DNA of 64,000 nt from Salinimicrobium terrae DSM 17865 (GCF_000424665.1 NZ_AUKI01000024.1:1-64000), one strand, 5' to 3'; positions 49,994 through 60,115 are shown, counted from the stretch's first letter. Translations and numbers: made by a program. The notes: a model not told the origin generated them from the sequence alone.

Positions 49994-51193
49994 ATGAAGA
50001 TTACTACAGGCCTAATGCTTACATTGGGTTTATTAATGACCAAACATGTGCAGGGACAAGACTTTACAGAAAACAAATTTGGAAAAGGTCTTGTTAATGT
50101 AGTGGCTAAAGATAGCTCCTACAGTGCAAACTTCGCGATTAGGATGCAGTCCCTTTTTATTTCCAATTGGGATATTTCAGAAGATGAAGGCCTGGGAGAA
50201 GGAGAGACCAACTTCCTCATAAGAAGAGCCCGTTTAAAATTTCAGGGTTTTGCCTATACTCCAAAGCTTAAGTATAAACTGGAATTAGGATTGTCCAACA
50301 GGGACATTTCGGGAGCTTCTGTTTATACGGGTAATACAGACAGAATTTTATTGGATGCTGTTGTAAAATGGAACTTCCATGAAAATTTTGAACTTTGGGC
50401 AGGTCAGACAAAACTGCCCGGTAACAGGGAGCGTATTATATCTTCAGGAAGCCTTGAAACCGTAGACAGATCTCTTCTTAACAGTCGCTTCAATATCGAT
50501 CGGGACCTGGGGTTACAGTTGCATCACGAAACTAATCTTGGTGGGAACTTTATAATGAGAGAAGCACTCTCTGTTGCCCAGGGGGAAGGCCGTAATGTAA
50601 CAACCGGAAATCTTGGAGGTTATCAATACACAGCCAGATTAGAATTTCTGCCATTTGGTGATTTTGAAGATTACTCAGGTGCCGATTTTGTTCGTGAGAA
50701 TAAACCAAAACTTGCTGTAGGAGTGTCTTACGACTATAATGACAACGCCGTGAGGACCAGGTCTAATTCCGGTAGTTATATGATAATTGATAATGGCTTT
50801 TTTGAGACCGATATCACTACCTTTTTTGTAGATGCCATTTTTAAATACGATGGCTTTTCAGCTCTTGGAGAATATGCTCACCGCGATGCAGAAAATGTCT
50901 TTGCAATGGAACCCGACGGGAGTTTAACAGGTGCAGCCGTAAATGCGGGCACCGGTCTTAACCTGCAGGCCGGTTATCTGTTTCCCGGCAATGTGCAGCT
51001 TTTAGGCAGATATACCAATATTGATCTCGATAATAGTGTAACCCAGGAGGTTGAACAGCAGTACACCCTGGGCTTATCCAAATATATTGTAAAACACAAA
51101 CTCAAGATACAAACAGATTTAAGTTACACCGATATGAATTTAGGCCTGGATGATGGCCTTATGTATAGATTACAATTTGAACTTCATTTATAA
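49994..51193 (+). CDS. OprP-type phosphate-selective porin
   Basis: The 399-residue outer-membrane porin has a signal peptide (1-21, ending HVQGQ). The barrel shows alternating hydrophobic/aromatic strands, such as FLIRRARLKFQGFAYTPKLKYKLELGL, which is the OprO/OprP-like sequence. It ends in an aromatic-plus-aliphatic strand (YRLQFELHL), as outer-membrane barrels do. It would let phosphate (or polyphosphate) reach the periplasm. It is the first gene of the operon with pstS, 10 bp upstream of it. Confidence 0.85.
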   Translation: MKITTGLMLTLGLLMTKHVQGQDFTENKFGKGLVNVVAKDSSYSANFAIRMQSLFISNWDISEDEGLGEGETNFLIRRARLKFQGFAYTPKLKYKLELGLSNRDISGASVYTGNTDRILLDAVVKWNFHENFELWAGQTKLPGNRERIISSGSLETVDRSLLNSRFNIDRDLGLQLHHETNLGGNFIMREALSVAQGEGRNVTTGNLGGYQYTARLEFLPFGDFEDYSGADFVRENKPKLAVGVSYDYNDNAVRTRSNSGSYMIIDNGFFETDITTFFVDAIFKYDGFSALGEYAHRDAENVFAMEPDGSLTGAAVNAGTGLNLQAGYLFPGNVQLLGRYTNIDLDNSVTQEVEQQYTLGLSKYIVKHKLKIQTDLSYTDMNLGLDDGLMYRLQFELHL

Positions 51194-51202
51194 TAAACAA
51201 CC

Positions 51203-52138
51203 ATGAAAAAATTTATTTTATTGACTGCAATAAGTGTTTCCCTTGCTTCCTGCGGAAACCAAAAAAACGAAAATAGTTCCGGTATCTCAATTGATGGTTC
51301 CAGTACTGTTTATCCGGTAACTGAAGCTATCGCTGAAGAGTACCGAACAGTGGCTCCAGATACTGATGTAACCATAGGAGTATCAGGTACAGGTGGCGGT
51401 TTTCAAAAATTTGGAAGGGGAGAAGTGGCAATTACGAACGCTTCAAGGCCTATTAAAGAAGATGAGAGAGCGATAGCAGAAGAAAACGGAATTTCTTTTG
51501 TTGAACTTGAAGTGGCTTATGACGGTCTTGCAGTAATTGTGCACCCGGAAAATGACTGGGTATCATGTTTTACTGTTGACCAATTAAAAAGGATATGGGA
51601 GCCTTCAGCACAGGGGAATATTAAGCGATGGAATCAAATCGACCCAACCTGGCCCGATGAGGAGATTCGTCTTTATGGACCTGGCGTAGCCTCAGGAACT
51701 TTTGATTATTTTACTGAAGCTATTGTTGGTACTAGTGGAAGCAGCAGGGGAGATTATACTGCCAGTGAAGATGATAACGTTCTTGTACAGGGAGTTTCCG
51801 GTGATAAATACGGACTGGGATTTTTTGGCTTGGCTTATTATGAAGAAAATTCAGATAAATTGAAAATGGTAGCAGTTGATGGAGGTGAAGGCTGTATAGA
51901 ACCTTCTGCACAAACCGTTAGTGACGGTAGTTATGCACCACTTTCCCGCCCACTGTACATTTATGTAAACAGTTCTTCTCTTGATAATCCTGAGGTGATC
52001 GATTTCGTGAATTTCTATCTTACAGAAGCTTCAGATCTTTTGGATGATGTAGGTTACGTTCCTTTAACTGATGAGGAATATGAGAGAGAGCAGGCGAAAT
52101 TCGCTGCTTTTGTGGAACAAAAAGCGAATCAGCAATAA
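51203..52138 (+). CDS. pstS: phosphate ABC transporter substrate-binding lipoprotein
   Basis: PstS binds phosphate in the periplasm and hands it to PstCAB. The 311-residue protein has signal peptide and lipobox ([17 protein letters not shown]), then the phosphate-binding motifs [19 protein letters not shown]-like, [16 protein letters not shown] and [16 protein letters not shown]. The N-terminal motif SSTVYP is the classical PstS block. It follows the porin by 10 bp; pstC starts 44 bp downstream. Confidence 0.96.
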   Translation: MKKFILLTAISVSLASCGNQKNENSSGISIDGSSTVYPVTEAIAEEYRTVAPDTDVTIGVSGTGGGFQKFGRGEVAITNASRPIKEDERAIAEENGISFVELEVAYDGLAVIVHPENDWVSCFTVDQLKRIWEPSAQGNIKRWNQIDPTWPDEEIRLYGPGVASGTFDYFTEAIVGTSGSSRGDYTASEDDNVLVQGVSGDKYGLGFFGLAYYEENSDKLKMVAVDGGEGCIEPSAQTVSDGSYAPLSRPLYIYVNSSSLDNPEVIDFVNFYLTEASDLLDDVGYVPLTDEEYEREQAKFAAFVEQKANQQ

Positions 52139-52181
52139 AATTTTCCGGGACATTTAATGTTCCGGGTTATTTCCCTAAATC

Positions 52182-53060
52182 ATGCGAAAATTTAAAGAAA
52201 CGGTAATAGAAAAGGGGCTTCAGGCGAGTGCCCTCGTTACTATTGCTGTTACTGTGGGGATCATCCTGGTTTTATCAATAGAAGCCATACTTTTCTTTAA
52301 GGAGGTTTCAATTATTGACTTCCTGACAGATACACAGTGGACCCCTCTTTACACCGATAAACATTTCGGAATTATTACCCTTTTGTCGGGTACTCTTTTG
52401 ACCTCCTTTATTGCGATAATATTCGCAGTACCGGTAGGTTTATCGATAAGTATCTACATTAGTGAGTATGCGCCCCGGAGTTTTAGAAAGACGATTAAAC
52501 CTGCACTTGAATTGCTCGCAGCGGTACCAACCGTTGTGTATGGTTTCTTTGCACTCACTGTAGTTACACCTTTTCTGCAGACTTTCATTCCGGGACTCGC
52601 CGGGTTCAATTCCTTGTCGGCAGGTTTGGTAATGGGAATCATGATCATTCCTTTTGTTTCGTCATTAAGTGAAGATGCATTGCATGCCGTACCAAACTCT
52701 CTTCGTGAAGCCGCTTATGGAATGGGATCAACAAAATTACAGAATGCGTTTAGAGTTTTAGTGCCTGCGGCTTCATCAGGAATTATTGTGTCAATTATCC
52801 TGGCAATCTCCCGGGCAATAGGAGAAACAATGATCGTGGCTATAGCTGCGGGGCAGCAACCAAGATTAACAATTGATCCTACAGTTCCTGTGGAGACTAT
52901 AACTGCATATATCGTACAGGTGAGTTTGGGGGATGTGCAACATGGATCTTTAGAGTACCGCACCATTTTCGCAGCGGGAATTACCCTCTTTATATTCACT
53001 TTCCTTCTTAACACAGTTAGTTATAAGATTAGGAAAAAATTCAGGGAGAAGTATGAATAA
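52182..53060 (+). CDS. pstC: phosphate ABC transporter permease PstC
   Basis: The 292-residue inner-membrane permease has six TM segments and the EAA loop in LREAAYGMGSTKLQNAFRVLVP, which docks the ATPase PstB. The family motif GISRAIGETMIVAIAAG is present (AISRAIGETM). It overlaps pstA by 8 bp, suggesting translational coupling. The order pstS-C-A-B-phoU is canonical. Confidence 0.96.
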   Translation: MRKFKETVIEKGLQASALVTIAVTVGIILVLSIEAILFFKEVSIIDFLTDTQWTPLYTDKHFGIITLLSGTLLTSFIAIIFAVPVGLSISIYISEYAPRSFRKTIKPALELLAAVPTVVYGFFALTVVTPFLQTFIPGLAGFNSLSAGLVMGIMIIPFVSSLSEDALHAVPNSLREAAYGMGSTKLQNAFRVLVPAASSGIIVSIILAISRAIGETMIVAIAAGQQPRLTIDPTVPVETITAYIVQVSLGDVQHGSLEYRTIFAAGITLFIFTFLLNTVSYKIRKKFREKYE

Positions 53061-53907
53061 TATTAGAAAGAACAGGATCAAAGACCAGGTTTTTAAATTT
53101 TGGGGTATTGCCTGTACCTTTTTGGGACTAATCCTCCTGATGATTTTTATTGGATCAATAATAGTTGACGGGGTGCAAAGGATTGACTGGAGTTTTATTA
53201 CCAGTTTACCATCCAGAAAAGCAGAAAGAGCGGGAATTTACACTGCACTAATGGGAAGTGTGTGGATCCTTATTTTCACCACCATTATTGCGCTGCCGTT
53301 GGGAATCGCAGCAGCTATTTACCTGGAGGAATATGCGAAGGAAAGTAAACTTGCTTCTCTTCTGGAAGTCAATATTTCTAACCTAGCCGGAGTACCTTCG
53401 ATCATTTATGGTCTCCTGGGGCTGGAAGTATTTGTACGGATCATGGAAATGGGGGCTAGTGTATTGGCAGGTAGTTTTACACTTGCTCTATTGATCCTCC
53501 CTATTGTGATTGTTTCCACACGGGAATCTATTAAGGCTGTTCCTAAATCTATAAGGGATGCCTCCTTTGCGCTGGGTGCTTCAAAATGGCAAACTGTTTC
53601 GCAGCAATTGCTCCCGGCATCTTTTGGGGGTATACTTACTGGCATTATTCTGGCGCTTTCCAGGGCCGTGGGAGAGACTGCGCCTCTTATTGTGATTGGA
53701 GCCCTTGCTTATGTGCCTTTTGCGCCCGAATCACCAATGGATGAATTTTCCGTATTACCCATACAGATCTTCAACTGGATTTCCCGGCCACAACATGGAT
53801 TTGAGACAAATGCCGCAGCCGCCATCATTGTACTTTTGTTGATTACCTTTATAATGAATGGAATTGCAGTGTACTTCAGGAACAGATGGCAGAGTAAATT
53901 AAAATAA
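53053..53907 (+). CDS. pstA: phosphate ABC transporter permease PstA
   Basis: The 284-residue permease has about six TM segments and the EAA-type loop [21 protein letters not shown]. The motif [23 protein letters not shown] is typical of PstA. It overlaps pstC by 8 bp and ends 1 bp before pstB. It forms the translocation channel with PstC. Confidence 0.96.
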   Translation: MNNIRKNRIKDQVFKFWGIACTFLGLILLMIFIGSIIVDGVQRIDWSFITSLPSRKAERAGIYTALMGSVWILIFTTIIALPLGIAAAIYLEEYAKESKLASLLEVNISNLAGVPSIIYGLLGLEVFVRIMEMGASVLAGSFTLALLILPIVIVSTRESIKAVPKSIRDASFALGASKWQTVSQQLLPASFGGILTGIILALSRAVGETAPLIVIGALAYVPFAPESPMDEFSVLPIQIFNWISRPQHGFETNAAAAIIVLLLITFIMNGIAVYFRNRWQSKLK

Positions 53908-53908
53908 A

Positions 53909-54703
53909 ATGAAAGAGAATAAAGATACAATAGATAAATCCCTAAAAAGAAAACATAAACTTCAGACTAAAGATGTGAAGGTTTTCTATGATGATTTCAT
54001 GGCCATAAAAGGTATAGACATGAACATCAGGGCGAATAAAATTACGGCATTCATAGGGCCTTCTGGGTGTGGGAAATCAACATTTCTCCGACTTTTTAAT
54101 CGTATGAATGATTACATTGACGGATTTAGAATGGAAGGAGAGATCCTCATTGACGGGGAGAATATTTACAAAAAAAAGGTCAATGTGGAACAACTGCGGA
54201 AGCAGGTAGGAATGGTTTTCCAAAAACCTAATCCATTTCCTAAATCTATTTATGAGAACGTTGCCTACGGCTTGAAAATTCAAGGTATTAAAGACAAGAG
54301 CTATCTTAAGGATAAAGTCGAAGACTCACTTAAGCAGGTTGGCTTGTGGAATGAAGTAAAGGAGGATATCAATAAATCTGCTTTAGCATTGTCGGGAGGT
54401 CAGCAACAACGATTATGTATCGCCCGGACTCTTGCTGTGGAGCCTTCCATAATCCTTATGGATGAACCCACCTCTGCACTGGATCCTATTTCAACGGCTA
54501 AGATCGAGGAACTTATTTACGAACTGAAAGAAAAATACACTATTGTCATTGTGACTCACAACATGCAACAGGCGGGAAGGATTAGTGACTATACCGCCTT
54601 CTTTTACATGGGAGAATTAATTGAATATGACAAGTCCAAAAAGTTATTTACCAATCCCGAAAAGAAACAAACCGAGAATTATATCACCGGTAGATTCGGA
54701 TAA
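53909..54703 (+). CDS. pstB: phosphate ABC transporter ATPase PstB
   Basis: PstB powers phosphate import. The 264-residue ATPase has a Walker A motif GPSGCGKST, the Q-loop [12 protein letters not shown], the ABC signature [16 protein letters not shown], Walker [13 protein letters not shown] and the H-loop VTHNMQQA. The length is typical, though the N-terminus has a basic lead ([12 protein letters not shown]). It starts 1 bp after pstA, and phoU follows after 11 bp. Confidence 0.97.
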   Translation: MKENKDTIDKSLKRKHKLQTKDVKVFYDDFMAIKGIDMNIRANKITAFIGPSGCGKSTFLRLFNRMNDYIDGFRMEGEILIDGENIYKKKVNVEQLRKQVGMVFQKPNPFPKSIYENVAYGLKIQGIKDKSYLKDKVEDSLKQVGLWNEVKEDINKSALALSGGQQQRLCIARTLAVEPSIILMDEPTSALDPISTAKIEELIYELKEKYTIVIVTHNMQQAGRISDYTAFFYMGELIEYDKSKKLFTNPEKKQTENYITGRFG

Positions 54704-54714
54704 ACTACAGTACA

Positions 54715-55398
54715 ATGATAAGTTTAGATCAACACAGAGACACATTAAATCAGGCCGGGCTCGAAATGCTGTCGCTTTGCACAAAACAGTTGGAAAATGC
54801 CAGAGAGGCTTTTTTTAATCATGACAGTGACCTCGCCGAAGAAGTACTGCATACAGAGAACAGGGTAAATGCACTTGACCTTAAAATTGACCGGGATTGT
54901 GAACGGTTCATCGCGCTGCACAATCCTGTAGCCAGTGATCTTCGTTTTGTACTTGCATTAAGAAAGATCAATTTTGACCTGGAGCGGGTAGGAGATCACG
55001 CTTATGGAATATCCAATTATATAGTTACCATTGATACCCAAATTGAACCCCGTCTTCTGGAAAGAATGCGGGTAGAGGAAATGTTCACAACGGCTTTATC
55101 TATGCTTGACGATATAACCATTGCGTACAATGAGGTAGATACTAAAGTGGCTCGTAAAGTCTTTAAAAAAGATAAGATCCTTAACGAGATCAACATGAAA
55201 TCCTTTGCCATTATTTCTGAAGAAGTAAAGGCAGATCCACAGGTGATAGACCAGGTGATGTTATTATTTTCGGTGATAAAAAAGGTAGAGAGGATAGGAG
55301 ACTTGTTTACAAATATTGCTGAAGAGATCATTTTCTACAGGGAGGCTGAAGTTCTTAAGCATCGCAAGAAAAAAGGTGGAAAGAAGAAGGATTCTTAA
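54715..55398 (+). CDS. phoU: phosphate signalling protein PhoU
   Basis: PhoU links the Pst transporter to the Pho two-component system and dampens its activity. The 227-residue protein has two repeats of the PhoU three-helix bundle, with metal-binding motifs ExxxD-type in LDLKIDRDCERFI and RVGDHAYGI, and RIGDLFTNIAEEIIF in the second repeat. A lysine-rich C-terminal tail (HRKKKGGKKKD) is a local extension. It ends the operon before the terminator at 55493-55520. Confidence 0.96.
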   Translation: MISLDQHRDTLNQAGLEMLSLCTKQLENAREAFFNHDSDLAEEVLHTENRVNALDLKIDRDCERFIALHNPVASDLRFVLALRKINFDLERVGDHAYGISNYIVTIDTQIEPRLLERMRVEEMFTTALSMLDDITIAYNEVDTKVARKVFKKDKILNEINMKSFAIISEEVKADPQVIDQVMLLFSVIKKVERIGDLFTNIAEEIIFYREAEVLKHRKKKGGKKKDS

Positions 55399-55404
55399 AT
55401 AGAA

Positions 55405-55445
55405 ACAAGACCGCTTCACTTCAAGAACCAGGAGTCAAGACTTTC
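55405..55445 (+). repeat. dispersed repeat, family B copy 3
   Basis: CAAGACCGCTTCACTTCAAG then AACCAGGAGTCAAGACTTT: third copy of the family described at 21001 and 30912, here just after phoU and before its terminator. Confidence 0.6.
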
Positions 55446-55492
55446 CGAAGAAACAATTAATTAAAAATTAAAAAAAGAATTAGCAACCAAAA

Positions 55493-55520
55493 AAATGCCT
55501 GGAGATCCCGGGCATTTTTT
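55493..55520 (+). terminator. intrinsic terminator after phoU
   Basis: AAATGCCTGG (55493-55502) pairs with CCGGGCATTT (55508-55517, one G-T pair), followed by T. It lies 95 bp past the phoU stop. Confidence 0.85.
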
Positions 55521-55632
55521 CCTTATACCTTTCTCAAAAGATGTTTTTTGTAAAGCTATAGTGCTTTTTAAACAGCTGGGTACGAACTGAATCAAAACAA
55601 TAATTCTTATTTTTGTTAGAAAGGATTACAAG

Positions 55633-55854
55633 ATAAATATTCAAGCTGAAAAAATAGTATTAGCAAAATTGTTATTAGACACTAACAATCCAAAGATTAT
55701 TCAATCTATAAAAGAAATATTCAGGAAAGAGAGTGCTTCTGATTTTTGGGACGAGTTGAGTTATGATCAAAAAGAAGAAATTGATACAGCGCGAAGGGAA
55801 ATAAAAGAAGGGAAATCGTCCGATTACCAATCATTTATGAGCAAACATAAATAA
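55633..55854 (+). pseudogene. antitoxin-like small protein with lost start codon
   Basis: The frame is open from before 55633 and reads as the usual antitoxin-like N-terminus NIQAEKIVLAKLLLDTNNPKII, but the expected ATG is ATA (55633-55635). The only near start codon is the TTG at 55669, which removes the first twelve residues. The C-terminus ends KSSDYQSFMSKHK. It is probably the antitoxin of a ParE/RelE-type pair with the following toxin remnant. It may be expressed from the TTG, but the pair appears decayed. Confidence 0.5.
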
Positions 55855-56156
55855 TGAGTAGAAAAGTAATAATTTCTCATAAAGCCGAGGAGAAATTAGA
55901 AACTCTTTTTAAATATTTACTGGAAGAATGGTCATTTAAAGTTGAATCTGACTTTATCAAATAACTTGATAGGAATATTCAAATTATTTCAGATCAACCA
56001 AAAAGTTTCCCAGAATCAGATAAACAAACTGGATTAAGAAAATGCGTGATCACTAAACATGTCACTATGTTCTACGAATTCAACGAAAAGGAAATTCATA
56101 TCCTTACAATCTTTGATTCGAGACAAGATCCCAAAAAGTTAAAAAAAGAATTGTAA
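55854..56156 (+). pseudogene. ParE/RelE-type toxin gene with internal stop
   Basis: ATG 55854 overlaps the antitoxin TAA by one base (TAATG), the usual coupling of such pairs. The frame runs 100 codons to TAA 56154-56156 but has an in-frame TAA at codon 37 (55962-55964). After the stop it continues in frame, with a typical toxin tail (LRKCVITKHVTMFYEFNE; ILTIFDSRQDPKKL). A single AAA-to-TAA change would make it, so it looks like a recent nonsense mutation. Without readthrough it cannot make an active toxin. Confidence 0.75.
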
Positions 56157-56218
56157 AAAATGCTTTAATTGGATTAAATCTCTTCAAACGAAATAAGAGT
56201 CAAGACTTTTTTAAATTA

Positions 56219-56245
56219 AAAATGCCCGGAACCTCCGGGCATTTT
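56219..56245 (-). terminator. intrinsic terminator after the M16 peptidase gene
   Basis: TGCCCGGA (56223-56230)/TCCGGGCA (56234-56241) with an ACC loop, flanked by A and T runs on both sides, so it can act on either strand. It lies between the toxin remnant (+) and the M16 gene (-). Confidence 0.8.
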
Positions 56246-56252
56246 AGTTTAT

Positions 56253-56277
56253 GTCATTCTGAATTCATTTCAGAATC
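56253..56277. repeat. dispersed inverted repeat, family A copy 4
   Basis: GTCATTCTGAA TTCAT TTCAGAATC is a hairpin of the same family as 42813-42874 and the copies in 45614-45760. Confidence 0.7.
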
Positions 56278-56296
56278 TTTTCATTTTCAAGTCGTG

Positions 56297-59134
56297 TTAA
56301 GGAGTGTCTAAAGCAGGATTTAAAAGTATCGGCTTTCCAAAGCCAAGATCCTCTAAACGATCTAACTGAGTTGCCGCATCTCCCACAATGAGGTAGTACA
56401 TCTTATCCGGATCTACATATTTCTGAGCGAGCGTTCGTATTTCGGGAACAGTGATGTTTCTTACTGTCTCTTCCTGTTTTAAAATGTAGTCTTTAGGTCT
56501 GTTGTAGTTACTAATCTCGCGAAGCATCTGTAGTTTGGAACTTAGAGTTTCAAACTTTCGGGCGTTACTTTTGATCATGAACCCTTTGGTCACTTCCAGG
56601 TCCTCTTCATAAAAGTTTTCAGGGTAATTGTCAACGATCTCCTTAATAAGATCCACGGCTTCATAAGTGATATTGGACCTTACTCCGCTTGAAATGAGGA
56701 ACGGACCTTTATAAGTGCTGCCGTTAAACCCGGAACGAATTCCGTAAGTATAACCTTTACCTTCTCTAAGTTCCTGGGTAAGCTGGGAAGCAAAACTTCC
56801 GCCTCCAAGCCTGTAATTCATCACCGTAGCCGGAAAGAATTCTTCATCTGTTTCAGCTAAAGCAGGATATCCTATATGTAGAATCGATTGTTTTGCCCCG
56901 GGAACATCATAAAAATACACCTGTGAACTTTCAGGAGCGGTCACTTGAGGGAGGTCTTTAAAAATGACATTTTTGACACTCCAGTCTTCAGTGATATTTT
57001 CTACTTCCGCAACAGCTGTCTCCCGTTCGATATCTCCCACTACTAAGAAAGAAGCAAGGTCTGGCGACAAATTACTGTTGTAGTAATTCTTTAGATCCTC
57101 AAGAGTTATCTGAGCCACTGTTTCTTCTGTTCCAAGATTGTCATGAGATAGAATATGATTGGTTCCATAAATAAGCTTCTTGAATTCATTTGAAGCTATG
57201 GTGTTCGGAGAGGCTTTTTGTTGCTGAATGCGGCTAACTACCTGTTGTTTTGCAAGCCCAAATTCTTCCTCATCCCATCTTGGCTCCAGAAGGATTTCCT
57301 GCACCAAAGTCATTGTTTCATCGAAGTTTTTAGAAAGTGTACTACCACTAATAACGAGATTTTCGTCTGTGGCATTCACCCAAATGCTTGCTCCCAATAG
57401 CTCTATGGCCTCTTCCAGTTCTTCCGGGGATCTGTCTCGGGTTCCTTTGGTCATCAGGTTTGCCAGTAGATTTGAAACTCCGATTTTAGAAGGATCTTCC
57501 AGAAGCATTCCGCCTTTGATCTCGAGCATGAATTGCACCAGAGGCACTTCATTATTTGTGATGCCGTAAATTTCAACTCCTTTTTTAAGCTGTTCTTCCC
57601 AAATTCCAGGAACTTTTACCTGTGGGGTGTCTCCGTAGGGAGGCTCAACAGTGCGGTCAAAACTCGAAGGTGTTCTCTGGTAGGTCACCTCATCCTCAAG
57701 ATCAAAGTTCTGTTCGGCACCCATCACGATCTCTTCCTCTTCAACTTGTGCGAGCTGAGAATTCTCAAGAGCGAGCTCGGTTTGTTCTTCAGGAACGAAA
57801 CTAGTCGCAACAAACGGCTTGTTCTTAATATACTTCTCGTAAACTCTCATCACGTCCTGCGGAGTCACGGCCAGTAAGTAATTTATTTCTTTGTTGATCA
57901 TTTCAGGATCATTGGCGAAGATCTCGTATTGTGCCAGCTGAAAACCTTTTCCTAAAACACTGGAAAGACCGTTATAAAAAGTAGTTTCCTGTCCTGCTTT
58001 AATTCGCTTCAGGTCTTTTTCTGAAATTCCTTCAGCCTCAAATTTGGCAAAGGTTTCCTGTACTGCGTCGTAAACACTATCAAGATCTTTACCATCATAA
58101 GCCCTGACCTGTAACATTAATTGTCCCGCCAATTCTGAAGTGTAATTGTACATTTGAACATTAGACGTAAGTTTTTGATCTGCAACCAGTTCTTTATAAA
58201 ATGGAGCATTTTTACCATCTGACAGGTAGTTGGCTAAAACTTCCAGAGCATAGGAATCTTCCTGATAGGAAGGAACGCTTGGCCACGCAATGGTCAATTC
58301 GGGTAGTCTCGCGAAATTGTCTTCGTAGTACAGCTTTTTTGTCTGTTCAAGGTTGGCAGGTTGTTTTGCAAGGTTTTTTATTTCAGGACCTCTTTTAATT
58401 TCCCCAAAATATTTCTCGACCCACTGTTTTGCCTGTGCGGGATCGAAATCTCCGGCCACGGTAAGTACAACATTATTGGGAACATACCACTGATTAAAAA
58501 ATTCCTTAACATCTGCAAGTGTGGCATTTTGAAGATCCTCCAGAGAACCAATTACCTGCCAGCTGTAGGGATGACCTTCGGGATAAAGGTTTTGGTCGAT
58601 CACGTACTGGGTGTGCCCGTAAGGACGGTTATCCACCCGTTGTCTCTTCTCATTCTTCACTACCTGCTTTTCTTTTGCAAGGACAGGCTCGGTAACAGTG
58701 TTTATGAAATAACCTAGCTTGTCGGCTTCTGCCCAGATCATTTTTTCAAGGGCGTCATTTGGAACTGTCTGAAAATAATTTGTGCGGTCACGGCTCGTGG
58801 ATCCATTGGCACCACTTCCTCCAATTTGGGCGCTGAGTTTATCCAGTCCGCCTTTTCCAAGATTTTCAGATTCCAGGAAGAGCAGGTGCTCAAAAAGATG
58901 TGCAAAACCGGTTCTTCCTTCTTTTTCCCGGGCAGAACCCACATGACTGGTAAGAGCTACAGCAACTACAGGGTCGGATCTGTCAATGTGGAAAATGACC
59001 TTTAATCCGTTATCAAGGGTAAAGGTTTCAAAGTCTACTTCGAAACCTGTAGCTTCAGGAGTTTGCTGGGCTAGGACATTTCCGGAGGAAACGGTGGCCA
59101 AAAATGCCAGAAAATAAAATTTTAAAGATTTCAT
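56297..59134 (-). CDS. exported M16-family zinc metallopeptidase (two-repeat)
   Basis: The 945-residue exported peptidase has signal peptide MKSLKFYFLAFLATVSSGNVLA. The M16 inverted zinc motif HLFEH is at His79-His83 (with Glu82 catalytic), followed by the usual second-glutamate region. A second, inactive M16 repeat follows (about 500-945). Length and layout match the pitrilysin-like, two-domain M16B group, which degrades peptides inside a clamshell. It is a single gene, transcribed toward the toxin remnant. Location is periplasmic or surface. Confidence 0.93.
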   Translation of the reverse strand: MKSLKFYFLAFLATVSSGNVLAQQTPEATGFEVDFETFTLDNGLKVIFHIDRSDPVVAVALTSHVGSAREKEGRTGFAHLFEHLLFLESENLGKGGLDKLSAQIGGSGANGSTSRDRTNYFQTVPNDALEKMIWAEADKLGYFINTVTEPVLAKEKQVVKNEKRQRVDNRPYGHTQYVIDQNLYPEGHPYSWQVIGSLEDLQNATLADVKEFFNQWYVPNNVVLTVAGDFDPAQAKQWVEKYFGEIKRGPEIKNLAKQPANLEQTKKLYYEDNFARLPELTIAWPSVPSYQEDSYALEVLANYLSDGKNAPFYKELVADQKLTSNVQMYNYTSELAGQLMLQVRAYDGKDLDSVYDAVQETFAKFEAEGISEKDLKRIKAGQETTFYNGLSSVLGKGFQLAQYEIFANDPEMINKEINYLLAVTPQDVMRVYEKYIKNKPFVATSFVPEEQTELALENSQLAQVEEEEIVMGAEQNFDLEDEVTYQRTPSSFDRTVEPPYGDTPQVKVPGIWEEQLKKGVEIYGITNNEVPLVQFMLEIKGGMLLEDPSKIGVSNLLANLMTKGTRDRSPEELEEAIELLGASIWVNATDENLVISGSTLSKNFDETMTLVQEILLEPRWDEEEFGLAKQQVVSRIQQQKASPNTIASNEFKKLIYGTNHILSHDNLGTEETVAQITLEDLKNYYNSNLSPDLASFLVVGDIERETAVAEVENITEDWSVKNVIFKDLPQVTAPESSQVYFYDVPGAKQSILHIGYPALAETDEEFFPATVMNYRLGGGSFASQLTQELREGKGYTYGIRSGFNGSTYKGPFLISSGVRSNITYEAVDLIKEIVDNYPENFYEEDLEVTKGFMIKSNARKFETLSSKLQMLREISNYNRPKDYILKQEETVRNITVPEIRTLAQKYVDPDKMYYLIVGDAATQLDRLEDLGFGKPILLNPALDTP

Positions 59135-59152
59135 TCAGTTTTAATTTCAGAA

Positions 59153-60106
59153 TTACATTATTAAATAGGTGACGTAGGCGACATACCCTATAACAAAGAC
59201 CGCGCCTTCCCAACGCTCGATCCTGCGACCCTTGCCCGTGAATACGAAAATAAAGAGCAGTAATCCTGTTACAATGTTTACCAGGATGTCGAAAAAGGTA
59301 TCGGGATTTATGCCAAGAGGAACAATGGTTCCTGAAATTCCAAGGATAAGGAAAATGTTGAAAATGTTCGATCCAACCACGTTTCCTATTGCGATATCCA
59401 CATTCTTTTTTCTCACTGCAATTATGGATGTGGCCAGCTCAGGCAGGGAAGTTCCAATAGAAACGACAGTTAAGCCAATTACCCTTTCAGAAAGTCCTAT
59501 GACTTCGGCAATACTTACAGCACTGGTCACAATTAAGCGGCCGCCAATGACGAGTCCGGCGAGGCCAATTACAATAAAAAGTATCGCTTTTCCTACAGTG
59601 TAATCTTTTGTCTCTATCTCCTCGTCGGCACCTCCGCTTTTTGCCACCATAAGGTTATACACGAGAAAGATCAAAAAGAAGAGCAACAGGATGATCCCTT
59701 CACTTCGGGAAATAAAATTTGCGGTTGCACCGTCCAGAACAACATCTGAAGCCACAACAAAAACACAAATCGCCGCCAGTAAACTCAGCGGAATTTCAAT
59801 CCATGTAGTATTACTCTTTACTGTCAAAGGATATATAAGGGCAGAGATTCCTAAAATTCCCAGCACGTTAAAAATGTTACTTCCAAGTACGTTTCCAAGA
59901 ACCATATCTGTACTTCCGGTAGTGGCGGCAAAGACATTCACCACCAGCTCGGGAGCCGAAGTTCCAAAGGCAACGATGGTCAAACCTATCACAATGCTGG
60001 GAACTCCCCATCGGGCTGCCAGACTCGAGGCGGAATCCACAAGAAAGTTGGCTCCGTAAATAAGTGCTACAAAGCCTACCAGTAATAAAAGTATATCTAT
60101 AAGCAT
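59153..60106 (-). CDS. calcium/sodium antiporter (CaCA family)
   Basis: The 317-residue inner-membrane exchanger has ten TM helices in two halves. The alpha-repeat motifs are VAFGTSAPELVVNVFAA (N-half) and VSIGTSLPELATSIIAV (C-half), each with the acidic residue that binds Ca2+. It probably exports calcium in exchange for sodium, as YrbG-like proteins do. It starts 9 bp after the M14 gene's stop and is transcribed in the same direction, so they may be co-transcribed. It ends 18 bp upstream of the M16 start. Confidence 0.93.
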   Translation of the reverse strand: MLIDILLLLVGFVALIYGANFLVDSASSLAARWGVPSIVIGLTIVAFGTSAPELVVNVFAATTGSTDMVLGNVLGSNIFNVLGILGISALIYPLTVKSNTTWIEIPLSLLAAICVFVVASDVVLDGATANFISRSEGIILLLFFLIFLVYNLMVAKSGGADEEIETKDYTVGKAILFIVIGLAGLVIGGRLIVTSAVSIAEVIGLSERVIGLTVVSIGTSLPELATSIIAVRKKNVDIAIGNVVGSNIFNIFLILGISGTIVPLGINPDTFFDILVNIVTGLLLFIFVFTGKGRRIERWEGAVFVIGYVAYVTYLIM

Positions 60107-60115
60107 TTCAATTTA

